The notes below the pieces were generated by a model. That model saw nothing but the letters and a program-made list of their open reading frames with translations, was not told where the DNA came from and did no database searches. A stretch of DNA of 64,000 nucleotides from Nematostella vectensis (taxonomy: Eukaryota; Cnidaria; Anthozoa; Actiniaria; Edwardsiidae), in assembly GCF_932526225.1 (NCBI RefSeq), contig NC_064046.1:3658001-3722000 (forward strand), given 5' to 3'. Every line of letters starts with the position of its first letter. Within the stretch, counting starts at the first letter, position 1. Of the stretch, positions 10,784 through 23,100 are shown in pieces. Both the position numbers and the translations under genes were made by a program.

Positions 10784-13700
10784 TCACTTCATCATGTAAG
10801 GCGGTAAGGCCCTGTAGACGTAGTTGAACCAGGCCTTCCCAACACATGCGAACTCAGTGTTATCCTGCTCACACTCCTGGAAGTAGTTCTGCACGCAGTT
10901 GTCTGGGGTTGTGAATGGACCGAGGCGACCAGAGTATGGGCCACTCCAGCACTCGCCGTAGAACTGCAGGCCGAAATACGTGTAGCCCTTCTTGTAGGCC
11001 GCCCGGGCGCACCGACATGCAAGACTGAAAGTAAAAATGGATAGCAGGGGACAGAAATTGGCTGTTTCGTAGCAATTTTCTTGCCCCAATACCGGGTCAT
11101 GTCTAGAGAAAAATGCAGGGTGGTGTCCAGTATAGTAATTCACTGACCATGCATGGATCAGTTAAATACTATTAAGATCACTACTACTATTTAAGTTCAC
11201 ATTTCCTATCCAAATGAAGACAAAAAAATTAACTGTCTCTTTACCAACGAAGGGGTCAATTGGACTCGAACCCATCTCCTCACACGAGGGTCCCCCCCCC
11301 CTCTGGACACGCGCCAACAAAGGTATACCATCCCTCCCTCCCACCGCCCCGAATAAAAATTATTAATTGACAACTGAATGAGCTATAAAAAAGCACATGA
11401 AGTTTTGCTATTGGTAGAACGACTCTAAGGAATTGGGAGCGGATTTTTTAAGTGGAACATACTGAACATCTCAAATATTGAAGGCTTCGACTCTCGTCTG
11501 ATAGTGCGGATTGATGACTAAATCGTGGCCCACGAAAAACTCATGACATAACGCCTTTAATTAGGGAAGCACTCTGTATCTGATAGAGAAAGCCGCTGAC
11601 CTGTTGATATAGTCCTGCCAGTTTGCCCAGTCGATGAGAATCCCTGAGAACACGTTGCTTGAAGGGTCTCGGTCAGTGAAAAGAAGCTCGTTCCAAATCA
11701 AGCGATGTCCATTTTCCCACCCCTTTAAACAGCCAATCTTCTTGGGTATAGGATCTCTGAGGTTGCATCGGAAAGGTGGCTTATAGGCTGTAAAATATTT
11801 AGGGCAAATAATGGAAAATTCGCTACCTTAGACGCCAGATGCACAACGGTTGTACTGTTAGGGGACGGGTAAGGAATAGGGGACGTGCGCTTAGAGATCA
11901 CGTAACCTTTCAGTGTGGCAAATTCCAAACAAAATGATAAAAAAAAAATAGAAATAACTGCACCCGTCACACCAAAAACGACGAAAAAATTAAAATCTTT
12001 AAATGGGACTAAACCTTTCCTGAAAAAAAAGGCTATAACGCACTTTCTAAAAAAATTGATGGTATAAGGTAAACCGCAGCAAAGCTCAGTTCATGTCCAG
12101 AGAAAAAATGTTGAGTTACCAAAAGACGCCGCCAAAAAAGTCAAGTTAACTACACTAGTCGTTCCCTAATTTTCATGGGAAAGGAGATTAAGCAGTAATT
12201 TTAAAAGGAGTTTCTGGACACAATAATTATGCGTTTTATTGTAATTTTTCTTAAAGCTACTTAAGGGAGGTAAATGATGCCAATGCAATTTGTGTATATT
12301 AAGGTAGAAGGAACTGCTAGATGAGCACGATCATGCAGTTTTGCAATAACTTATAACAGGCAGTGTCAACAAAGCTCGCCATACCTCCTCCTATGTCACA
12401 GTCGACGTATCGTGGCCAGTCACACGTGGTTTTCGTGACGCTCCATTTCAGCCCAGAAGGGCAGCTGTGCAGAAAAGCCTTGTGGAACGCATCACACTGG
12501 TAGAAGCGCGAGCAGTTCCTGGGGTCGTGGTAGTGGCCGTTGGGAAGTAAGAGACAATAGTTGTCTAGAAAGAAATAAAAAAGTTTTTTTAGAGTGGAGC
12601 CTGATACCAATTTATTTATTATCAGCAGGTGCGGATCTAGCTTTTCGCTATGGGGGGTGGGGGGCTTTGACTAAGTAACCTAAAGGGGGGAGGGGGTAAT
12701 TTTTTCTGTTACATATGGCTTTATCCCTCCCCCCAGATCCGCTACTTATCAAAACATTACCTCTAAAACAGCACAGAAGAGTTCTCACATGAAGTTGATA
12801 GATTTCAACTGTCCCTTAGGAATCCAGAGAAGTTACAAAGAAAGGAAACCTGTCACTAACTTTAGTGGCTGGGGGAAGGGTGAAGACAGTGTCTTTCCTT
12901 TTGGAGTGAATGTATGGGAGCAAAAAACACAATTTAACCAACATTACTATTTACAAACGTAATTAGTCTGCATAGCAGCCGCGTGGCTGTCAAGAATCAT
13001 CTGTGGGAAGGGAAGCGCGGCTTTATATATTAAGCAGAATGCTGAACGAAAATGTCACGTCCAGGAACTTCTCAAGCTTAGATGGAAGTCTTGACAAATA
13101 AAAGGCTGATTTTCATCACTTACTGTCAACGCACATGCCCTTCTCGATCCTCCAGTTAGGCATAACCGTGCAAGAGCCATCGAGACCCTTTTCCTGACAA
13201 TGGAGATCACATCCTGGGTAGGGAGCAGGGGCGAGAAGGGGAACATCTTCAAGAAAGACAGCAAAGGTTAGCAGCGTCACGCTACTGCTCCACGAATTCA
13301 AAAGCACGTTAACACATGGCCGTAAAAAGGACAGGGGCAGTATACAACATCTTGAAATGGTGAACATAAGATTACAACTCATAAGACAACACATGATTGC
13401 AACGTAGGAAGGGTGGTACAATAGCACCGCCTAGAATGGGTGTGTGTGTCGGGGTTGGGGTGGGGGTGTGTGTGTCGGGGTGGGGGTGGGGGTGGCTATT
13501 GGCTCTCTTGGGCCCTGAGTAAAGTCGACTACAACTTTAGATACACGAAACAAATAAAGTCTGCCTTGATTGTTATGGAAACGCGGATGATTGACGTCCA
13601 CGAACTAACCAAAAGCACTGTTAGAATGTCAAGGCGAAGGGTTGCGATGCATTAAGAATCGCTATAATTTCAGAAAGAACGAATCACCTAAGCACATGCA

Positions 13701-15333
13701 CCATGATATGACGTGAAGTACTGAGGCTTGATGTTTGAAGCTTTGAATTCAGGGTAAAACAAAGGCACAAGGAAAATGCAAAAAGCAAATAAGATTTTAG
13801 TAGTAACATGTCAATTCATATTTCAGGTGAGTTTGAAAAGGCAATTTGTAAAATAAACGGCTGAAAAAATTGTTTTATTTTATCAGGGACTTTTTCAGGA
13901 ATCATTTGTCATTTGAAAACGTTAGAAGTAAACTGAAAAGATACCAGACTACTAGTTCAAAAAGCAGGAAAGCGATTATGGATGGCATTAATAGAACTAT
14001 ATTGTTGTCACATACTTACGCGGCTTAAGAGGTTTGCGATCGCAGTCTACATCAGCCGCATGATCGCATATGTTTTTCACTGCACTCCACTTAAGCTGTT
14101 CTGAGCATGTCCTGTGGTGAGTTTTGTGAAAGTCGTCGCACTGGTAGTACTTGGAACAATCCTTTAGGTCCACATAGCAGCCGGCGTCTCTTTCCTTGCA
14201 ATAATCATCTACAGAAAACACAACAAATTCAATAGGGCCCTGTGGCTCGAAGTGGCCGAGTGAAATCCTGGGCTTAAGCGGCTTTAACTCTTTTTCCAAG
14301 GCTGGATATAAAAATTATATTTGAGATAATTGCTTTTTTTTCTTTTTTGCATTGACTATGATTCACTGATTATGCAGTTTTGTTATCTGAACGATTTATT
14401 GACAGGATGATTTTATAGGAGGATTTAATGGCGACAGCTAAGTCTCTTCCCAATCTCTATCTAATCTCTTTCTAATCTCTATCTAATCTATTACCAGCTC
14501 CTACAGTAAAACGAAGTGACTATCCCAGGCGCGTACACAGGGGGGTGGGCAGGGTCCCCCCTTGGCGGCCAAAAAGTGGGTCATTTCTTATTGAGTAATC
14601 GTCAAATACTATGTTTAAAATACTATATTTCCATATGATACCTATGACTGCGCACCCCCTCCCCCTTCGGCCAATCCTGGGTACGCGCCTGTATCCAGCT
14701 TTGATTTCCAAACCTTTTCTATGACGTTTTAAAAATGACTAAATGGGTCGTCTAGAATATACCTCGAGTAAATAAAATTGTACCAAAAATCGAGATAGCG
14801 CCGCACCAAAACAACTGAATTATTAAAAAAAAACTCTGACTGCACTTGCATTGCATGGGTCGGGCGGACTACCGTAAGGAGTAAGTAAAAAATCACGCCG
14901 ATGACGTCAACATTGTCATGGCGACAAGTGCAATAACAAGTACCACTGAGCTGCACATAAACAGTGTGCGCAAAGCTTGCCTGATACTGGCCCAGGTCCT
15001 TAAAGTCAAGCTAAGTAATAATACGTTCCAATAACGTTAGAACAGTCATGACGCCAAGTGCTATAATTATTAGTAACACTCAGCCGCACCCACACTTCTA
15101 AAAGTACTGATTCCGATATTTAGAAAAGGAAGAAGTAAGGCAAAAAATAAACGTAATAGTTGTCTATTTATGCGTCTACTAAAAAAATCCCACAATGGAT
15201 CTGCTAACAAGTCACCAATAACTGAGCCGTAAGGAAATATAATCGTTGTTTTGATAATAGCTTATATGAAGTACCTACCTTCAGTGGCTCGCGCCACAGA
15301 AAAGCACGCGATAAGAAGGACAAGAGACTTCAT
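10784..15333 (-). CDS. Secreted two-CBM14 protein, copy 2 (mosaic), six exons
   Basis: Exons on the minus strand are 15333-15279, 14208-14020, 13246-13124, 12564-12385, 11787-11601 and 11024-10784. Phases match copy 1 and the total is 975 nt (324 aa). The order is signal peptide (MKSLVLLIACFSVARA), CBM14, four-Cys linker, CBM14, then the FGLQFYGECWSGP module ending PPYMMK. Exons 1-3 and the start of exon 4 match copy 1 almost exactly. The end of exon 4 (DCDIGG) and exons 5-6 match copy 3 at 20102-24018, so the gene is a mosaic. A 5' UTR exon ending at a GTGAGT donor (15750) fits the acceptor just before the ATG. It is convergent with copy 1. Function is inferred as for copy 1. Confidence 0.87.
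11238..11332 (-). other. tRNA-like/SINE relic with B-box in intron 5
   Basis: On the minus strand the stretch contains gggttcgagtcc (11262-11273), a match to the RNA polymerase III B-box, and upstream a tggcgcgtgtccagag stretch resembling an A-box. No full cloverleaf can be folded by eye and the middle is a C/G run. It is more likely a tRNA-derived SINE fragment than a working tRNA. The same piece recurs near 20503-20590 as part of the duplicated unit. Confidence 0.35.
14526..14691. repeat. MITE with CAGGCGCGTAC termini, mirror copy in copy-2 intron 1
   Basis: It begins caggcgcgtacacagg and ends cctgggtacgcgcctg. It is the inverted-duplication partner of 719-884 and shares its interior (atgatacctatgactgcgca). 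It was therefore present before the genes were duplicated. Confidence 0.75.
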
Positions 15334-15750
15334 GTCGGAACTCTGGAAGAAAATAAATACATGTCTTGAGTTCGGAGATGCAGTACTTATCTGTTTGTTA
15401 GGGACAACTTCGAAGTCTCAAACGATTTCGGTTATGATTTACTGTAGCTTTCTGATGCGTGGATTTTTTTTCTAAAGCTATTGATTTATAAACTGTATGC
15501 AATCTAAAAATCAGTCTTTGTTGGAATTGGGATTGTACTGAGCTGGTATTTCACAGACTAAAACAATTCGCGCATCATAGCTTTTCTTGTTATTTTTAAG
15601 GCTTCATTTTATTGTAATAAAAAATCATGCCACATTTTTCGTATACAGATAGGGGATCGCATGCTTTTGTAAAAGCTTCATTTTACATGATCCTACTTAT
15701 AGCTTCGTTCCGGTTAGCTCAGACAAGATATAAAGCAATCACCAACTCAC

Positions 15751-15850
15751 CTTGATTCGTATGCTTGTGTATCTGTAAGCCCTTCCAGCTCTACTGCGAT
15801 TGGGAAAAAATTGGGCACCTTTTACGATGTCTGGTAGATAGGCGTGTCTC
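15751..15850 (-). promoter_or_regulatory. Probable 5' UTR exon and promoter of the copy-2 gene
   Basis: The minus strand reads aatcaag followed by gtgagt (donor at 15750), preceded by cttacagatacacaagcata. Further upstream is a TAAAAGGTGCCC box in place of a clear TATA box. A homologous arrangement (TAAAAGGAGCCC, then a GTAAAA donor) sits at 28731-28800 beside the copy-5 relic. The exon start is not determined. Confidence 0.5.
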
Positions 15851-17537
15851 CCAAAATAGTGCTTCATTGATCATGATTTGACATTTAAAAGCCAAAGGTA
15901 CGTGACGAAATTATCGATGCCTTTTCAAGGCTCAGAAAAACATATAAATCAGATTGAAACCTACAAGTATCTAGAATCATCACAAATTATAAAAATGATT
16001 AAAAGCGAAATACATCTAAGAGATTATATCAGCACGGCTACATAAAATTAAATAGATGGTGATTTTAAGTGCAATTTCATACTTGTTATTACGATATATT
16101 GCTGTTTCAAGTTTGATGTTGTTCAAGGACACCGTCATTCAACAAAGAACATTTCGACGACACTTGTTCGACATGAAGAGGGTATACCAATTGCCTAAAG
16201 GGGTTGCTTCGAGACTCTTGAGTGCTGGGTCATCATAGAAAACCTCAGCAATTCTTTTAATCCTCTGTATGTTGTTTCCTTGTTATTAAATTTTATTTAC
16301 ACAGTTTTAGTTTTAAAACCACCAGGCGTCTCCGAAATTTGAAGGTTTTTAAAAAAGGCGGCAAGCGGTAGGCTACCCTGTTAGCAGAGCTTTCCTTCTG
16401 TTTGTTTTTATCAGTTCACTTATCCGTGTCGCGTCTCTGTTCTTTCGCGTTCTCGTTTGTTTGTTTTGTTTCAAAACATGGATTCTACAGTATAGAAACT
16501 AAAATCTTGATATACATGATATATAAAACATTTATTAGTGCACACATCACACATGATTAAACGAATAGGGGCAACCACGACGGCGAAGGAAATCTAAACT
16601 AGTTCACGATGAAAATAACCAGTTTAAATAATATATAAACAAGTATATAGACAAGTCTAGAACCTTCTTTCTAACATGATGGCCCGGTTTTCAGCGCACA
16701 TGTTCCCGTTCTCGTTAGACCATGAAACTTTTGAAAGTTTCAACGTAGTCGTTTTTATTACTCAACACGTATTTCATAGATCAATGTACGATGTACTTAA
16801 TTTTTGTTGGATTAACAGAAATCAGCATAGCAACGCAGGAGTGAAAAATCTCAATATTGAAAGCGTTGTGCCTTTTGCCTCAGACTGTAAATGGAATGTC
16901 TTTGGGATGCTGTAACTGTTCCTTTGTTGAACAACACTTACGCCATAAAAAAAAACGTTTTTGAGAATAAATTTGATAGTGACTTTTTATGCAAGGGTTC
17001 CTAGTGTATTTGAAATACCTTCCGGCGGATTTACTGCATTTGTTGTGGCTAAAGGAGGCGTGGTCAGGGGAGAACTCAAATGGACCGCTGTTGGGTCCTC
17101 TCCCTTTATCACGCCCGTGAAAGGAGGAAGGTAGTGTGGATTTTCCACAAAACGGATAGGACTTAAGCTCGGCTCAAATGAGCCCAAAGCTATACGCATA
17201 TCAGTGTTTCTAATGGCATGATATTAAGGTTTTAGATATCAGTCTTGTTTTTCTAGCACGCTCGGTCATTTCCTTATTAAGCATTGCATACCATATTTGG
17301 TAGTCCGCTTTAATTTTTTTTTTCGCTTTTTTATTGCTCTTTTGCACCTTTTAAGTCGATAATTTCAACGTATACTTGCAGGAATTCGTGTTTACTATGA
17401 TTTTGCTGGCAGCCATCTTGGAAATGGAGCCTAGTCCCTAACGTTTTGGAGTATCACAGGTCTCCCGCGCGCTCGCCCCAGGCTCTTTTAGACCATTTAG
17501 AAAAACGACAGCAATTGATTGATATGTGTCTTCCTAG
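15851..17537. other. Intergenic; right part is an inverted copy of 22364-23200
   Basis: No gene is seen between the copy-2 promoter and the truncated copy. From about 16740 the sequence is an inverted, diverged copy of about 22364-23130, for example the block around aaacggataggactta at 17150 and its reverse near 22740. This is the intron 2 region of the copy-3 gene, so the segment is the remains of intron 2 of the truncated copy. Confidence 0.55.
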
Positions 17538-17957
17538 TTGATCCCACAAACCTTCTACTGCACCCTCCTCTTCCGTACACGGGATGCGATCTCCACTGTC
17601 TAACAAGGAATCAAGATGGTTCGTGCACGGTCGCGCCCAATTGGAGGATCGAGAACAATATGTGTGTGAACAGTAAGTGATCAACATCAGACTTTGAGCA
17701 TCTTCAACAAAAACAAAGAAGGCTTAGGGTTTGAGAATTATACGTAGTAATCATTGGGTGGGTACTGATTTAACATTAGAATCGACAGTAAAGTTCCCTT
17801 GTTTGATGCAGCCCTGATTTTTAAAAATTCTTGAGATAACCAATGGAGCCAATGAAGCTTTCCTTATTTCTTTTCTCAGCCACCTATTGTCTGTCACTTC
17901 CTAACGGCCACTACAACGACCCCAGGAACTGCTCGCGCTTCTACCACAAGGCTTGTC
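17538..17957 (+). pseudogene. Truncated fourth copy of the two-CBM14 gene (exons 3 and part of 4)
   Basis: Exon 3 (17538-17672) is open and closely matches exon 3 of copy 3 (PPLPYTGCDLHC, then DGSCTVAPNWRIE). Exon 4 starts at 17880 after ttttctcag and reads TYCLSLPNGHY. It then has a 15-bp deletion that removes Q-C-D-A-F, including a domain cysteine. It ends abruptly at about 17953, where the sequence switches into the duplicated minisatellite flank. No signal exon or exons 5-6 are present on this strand, so I call it a fragment. Confidence 0.85.
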
Positions 17958-19015
17958 GGCATGGTAATGAGATTTAATTCCTACGTTCTACGAACACACA
18001 GACATAGTTAATCAGGGCGGGGCCAGTGCTGAAAAACGCAAGACAAGTTCCGGCGAACTGTCTCATTTTGGCGAATGCTGAAAAAAACTGGACCAAACTG
18101 AAGGCTATATATTTATTTATGACTCCCTCATTGTCAGACAAATCTGTCACCTCGTACAGTACAGTTAGTCAAAACAGCGACTGAAGTTGACCTTTCGTAC
18201 CTTCACTCGAACGATTCAACACTACGATTGTGTTTTCACCAGAGCATGCGCATACACACACGTTATTCAGCACTGTCGCGTATTAGGTGATAAGCACAAA
18301 TCCCTCAGCGGTACTTATTTGATGTCGAATCAATCAAATTTATATTTTAGAAGTATGTTTCTTGTTGTTTTTCTCTCTTCGTTCATTTTTAAAGTTTTTA
18401 AACTTTTCGCTGAATAGCTAGAGGAGAGGGGAGGAAGGGTGAGATGAGTCCTGAGCCTGCAAATCGAGATAAAGTTTCTGTCAAAATCACACACAAAAAA
18501 GCGCACTCCTTTCGCCGGCTGTCAAAGGCGTAACTTCTTTGTAATTTTGCTAGTATGCCCAGCTCATTATAGTTCCTTACGGTATTTGAGGATTTTGCGT
18601 CACGCGTCTGCGCAGTCCACTTCCTTCGTTCTCTCTGGTTGTACTGGTGGATATGCTTCCCACATGGAAGGAACCCTTCCCGTGGAGGCACACCTTCCCA
18701 TGAAACTCGTAGGGGGAGCACCCTCATCTTCGGGGACTCTGACATAAGACATTTCCCGGTTCTTCCCCACTGCTCTGGAATTTAGTCCCCAAATAAATGC
18801 CGCAAATTAATGTTTAAAATATAATAAATGCCGCGGCGCCTAATCTAGTAAAATGTTTACGTCCAAGTTCCAAAAATCAAGGCAAGAAAAACGAGACATA
18901 TAAAAGGTTAAATTTAAGGGTTGAGTTTTGTATGGAGTAATAATACGTAGTGCCCCAAGATAAGTTGTTTGTGAAGTTGTTTTTATACGTGCAAATAAAA
19001 GTAAGACAATTATAG
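17958..19015. other. Duplicated flank of minisatellite array 2
   Basis: This is a direct repeat of about 8013-9080, including agagcatgcgcatac, ccctcagcggtactta and the stretch gatttgaggattt-like blocks. A few small insertions and deletions separate the copies. I see no gene. Confidence 0.75.
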
Positions 19016-19792
19016 AAAGGTAGAAGAAGGGTGTATGTTGTTAAAGTGTTCGTCTTGCCCAGACCAAACGAGAAGATAGAAGTGTAAATGTAAGGGTGGA
19101 AGAAGGGTGCATGTTGTAAAGGTGTTCGTCTTGCCCAGACCAAACGAGAAGATAGAAGTGTAAATGGAAGGGTAGAAGAAGGGCGTATGATGTAAAGGTG
19201 TTTGTCTTGCCCAGACCAAACGAAAAGATAGAAGTGTAAATGGAAGGGTAGAAGAAGGGTGTATGTTGTAAAGGTGTTTGTCTTGCCCAGACCAAACGAG
19301 AAGATAGAAGTGTAAATGGAAGGGTGGAAGAAGTTTGTATGTTGTAAAAGTGTTCGTCTTGCCCAGACCAAACGAGAAGATAGAAGTGTAAATGGAAGGG
19401 TGGAATAAGGGTGTATGTTGTAAAGGTGTTTGTCTTGCCCAGACCAAACAAGAAGATAGAAGTGTAAATGGAAGGGTAGAAGTAGGGTGTATGTTGTAAA
19501 GGTGTTTGTCTTGCCCTGACCAAAAGAGAAGATATAAGTGTAAATTGAAGGGTAGAAGAAGGGTGTATGTTGTAAAGGTGTTCGTCTTGTCCAGACCAAA
19601 CTAGAAGATAGAAGTGTAAATGGAAGGGTAGAAGTAGGGTGTATGTTGTAAAGGTGTTCGTCTTGCCCAGACCAAACAAGAAGATAGAAGTGGAAATGGA
19701 AGGGTAGAAGAAGGGTGTATGTTGTAAAGGTGTTTGTCTTGCCCAGACCAAACGAGAAGATAGAAGTGTAAATGGAAGGGTAGAAGAAGGGT
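19016..19792. repeat. 76-bp minisatellite, array 2 (about 10 units)
   Basis: The same unit as array 1 (gaagggtagaagaagggtg ... ttgtcttgcccagaccaaac) in the same orientation but with fewer units. It lies between the truncated plus-strand copy and the minus-strand copy-3 gene, the same position array 1 holds between copies 1 and 2. Minus-strand open frames across it are a by-product of the repeat. Confidence 0.92.
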
Positions 19793-20101
19793 ATATCTAC
19801 GGTATACTAGTTTTGTTTATTCACTTTTAATCGCCATGTACAAATGCTGGTTGCTGTTGCATTGTTAGACGGCTTTGCAGTCTTTGGTATCTGACAGTGA
19901 GGAGGCATGGCACTATTTTGGATACATTTTGGGTTGCTCGATTGTTTTTATATGTCCTCCTTCAGCCAACAATTACTTTATTTGGAGGAAGGGGGGGGGG
20001 GGGTTGTCAAATACCAAACAAAGGAACCCTTATCGTTATAACTACTCCTGCTGGCATTAACTCCCCTTCATCCTTAACACCTTTCTTCAGCATTTCATCA
20101 A

Positions 20102-23100
20102 TCACTTCATCATGTAAGGTGGTAAGGCCCTGTAGACGTAATTAAACCAGGGCTTCCCAACACATGCGAACTCAGTGTTATCCTGCTCACACTCCTGGAA
20201 GTAGTTCTGCACGCAGTTGTCTGGGGTTGTGAATGGACCGAGGCGACCAGAGTATGGGCCACTCCAGCACTCGCCGTAGAACTGCAGGCCGAAATAGGTG
20301 TAGCCCTTCTTGTAGGCCGCCCGGGCGCACCGACATGCAAGACTGAAAGTAAAAATGGATAGCAAAGAAAAATGCAGGGTGGTGTCCAGTATAGTAATTC
20401 ACTGACCATGCATGGATCAGTTTAGTTAATACTATTAAGATCACTATACTACTAAGTTCACATTTTCCATCCAAATGAAGACAAAAAAATTAACCGTCTC
20501 TTTACCAACGAAGGGTTCAATTGGACTTGAACCCATCTCCTCACACGAGGGTCCCCCCCTCTGGACACGCGCCAACAAAAGTATACCATCCCTCCCACCG
20601 CCCCGAATAAAAAAATATTAATTGACAACTGAATGAGCTATAAAAAAGCACATGAAGTTTTGCTTTCGGTAGACCAACTCTAAGGAATTGGGAGCGGATT
20701 ATTTAAGTGGAACATACTGAACATCTCAAATATTGAAGGCTTCGACTCTCGTCTGGTAGCGCGGATTGATGACTAAATCGTGGCCCACGAAAAACTCATG
20801 ACATAACCCCTTTAATTAGGGAAGCACTCTGTATCTGATAGAGAAAGCCGCTGACCTGTTGATATAGTCCTGCCAGTTTGCCCAGTCGATGAGAATCCCT
20901 GAGAACACGTTGCTTGAAGGGTCTCGGTCAGTGAAAAGAAGCTCATTCCAAATCAAGCGATGTCCATCTTCCCACCCCTTTAAACAGCCAATCTTCTTGG
21001 GTATAGGATCTCTGAGGTTGCATCGGAAAGGTGGCTTATAGGCTGTAAAATATTTAGGGCAAATAATGGAAAAATCGCTACCTTAGACGCCAGATGCACA
21101 ACGGTTGTACTGTTAGGGGACGGGTAAGGAATAGGGGACTTGCGCTAAGAGATCACGTAACCTTTCAGTGTGGCAAATTCCAAACAAAATGATAAAAAAT
21201 GGAAATAATTGCGCCCGTCACACCAAAAACGACGAAAAAATAAAATCTTTAAATGAAACTAAACCTTTCCTGAAAAAAAGAATTCTGGCTTTTTTTTACG
21301 TAAGCGCTGAATAAGTTGCTTTGAAGTTGCGGTTATTTTGCCGCTAAAAGACTGAGCGCGCTAGTTTGCCACCCAAACAATCACATGATCTCTAAGCGCG
21401 AGTCCCCCATTGCATTGCATGTAAGAACACAATGAACCCATAAAGTACACTAAGTAACAACTGTACATTTGTATTGCATGTAGACTAAAATATTATTTTA
21501 GGCTATAACACACTTTTTTAAAAAATTGATGGTATAAGGTGAACCGCAGCAAAGCTCAGTTCATGTCTAGAGCAAAAATGTTGAGTTACCAAAAGAGGTC
21601 GCAAAAAAAGGTCAAGTTAACTACACTAGTCGTTTCCTAATTTTCATGGGAAAGGAGATTATGCAGTAATTTTGAAAGGAGTTTCTGGACACTTTTTTTA
21701 TAATTTCCCTTAAGCTACTTAAGGGAGGTAAATGATGCCAATGCAATATGTGTATATTAAGGTAGAAGGAACTGCTAGATGAGCACGATCATGCAGTTTT
21801 GCAATAACTTATAACAGGCAGTGTCAACAAAGCTCGCCATACCTCCTCCTATGTCACAGTCGACGTATCGTGGCCAGTCACACGTGGTTTTCGTGACGCT
21901 CCATTTCAGCCCAGAAGGGCAGCTGTGCAGAAAAGCCTTGTGGAACGCATCACACTGGTAGAAGCGCGAGCAGTTCCTGGGGTCGTGGTAGTGGCCGTTA
22001 GGAAGTGACAGACAATAGGTGGCTGAGAAAAGAAATAAGAAAAGCTTCATTGGCTCCATTGGTTATCTAAAGGAGTTTTAAAATTCAGGGCTGCATCAAA
22101 CAAGGGAACTTTATTGTCGATTCTAATGTTAAATCAGTACCCACCCAATGATTACTACGTATAATTCTCAAACCCTGAGCCTTTTTGTTGTTGCTGAAGA
22201 TGCTCAAAGTCTGATGTTGATAACTTACTGTCCACACACATACTGTTCTCGATCCTCCAATTGGGCGCGACCGTGCACGAACCATCTGGATTCCTTGTTT
22301 GACAGTGGAGATCGCATCTCGTGTACGGAAGAGGAGGGTGCAGTAAAAGGTTTGTGGGATTAACTAGGAAGACACATATCAATCAATTGCTGTCGTTTTT
22401 CTAAATGGTCTAAAAGAGCCTGGGGCGAGCGCGCGGGAGGCCTGTTATACTCTAAAACGTTAGGGACTAGGCTCCATTTCCAAGGTGGCTGCCAGCAAAA
22501 TTATAGTAAACACGAATTCCTACAAGAAGACGTGGAAATTATCGACTTAAAAAGTCCAAAAGAGCGATAAAAAAGCGAAAAAACAATTATTAAAGCGGAC
22601 TACCAAATATGGTATGCAATGCTTAAGGAAATGACCGAGCGAGCTAGAAAAACAAAACTGATATGTAAAAGTTTAATATCATGCCATAAGAAACATTGAT
22701 ATGCGTATAGGTTTTTGCTCATTTGAGCCGAGCATAAGTCCTATCCGTTTTGTGGAAAATCCACACTACCTTCCTCCTTTCACGGGCGTGATAAAGGGAG
22801 AAGAACCAACAGCGGTCCATTTAAGTTCTCCCCTGACCATGCCTCCTTTAGCCACAACAAATGCAGTAAATGCGCCGGAAAGTATTTTAAATACACTAGG
22901 AACCCTTGCATAAAAAGTCACTATCAAATTTATTCTCAAAAACGTTTTTTGATGGCGTGAGCCTGTTCTGTTTTACTGAATTGCTTTGTTTGTCTTAACA
23001 AACGAACAGTTACAGCATCCCAAAGACATTATTCCATTTACAGCCTGGGGCAAAAGGTACAACGATTTCAATATTAAGATTTATCACTCCTTCGTTGCTT

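Noticed and set aside
11238-11332. Functional tRNA gene on the minus strand
   Set aside because: Only a B-box-like and a weak A-box-like block are present. No acceptor stem or anticodon arm can be formed, and it lies in a duplicated intron.
18877-19751. Minus-strand frames of up to 240 aa over array 2
   Set aside because: Same cause as in array 1: stop-free 76-bp units read in cycling frames.
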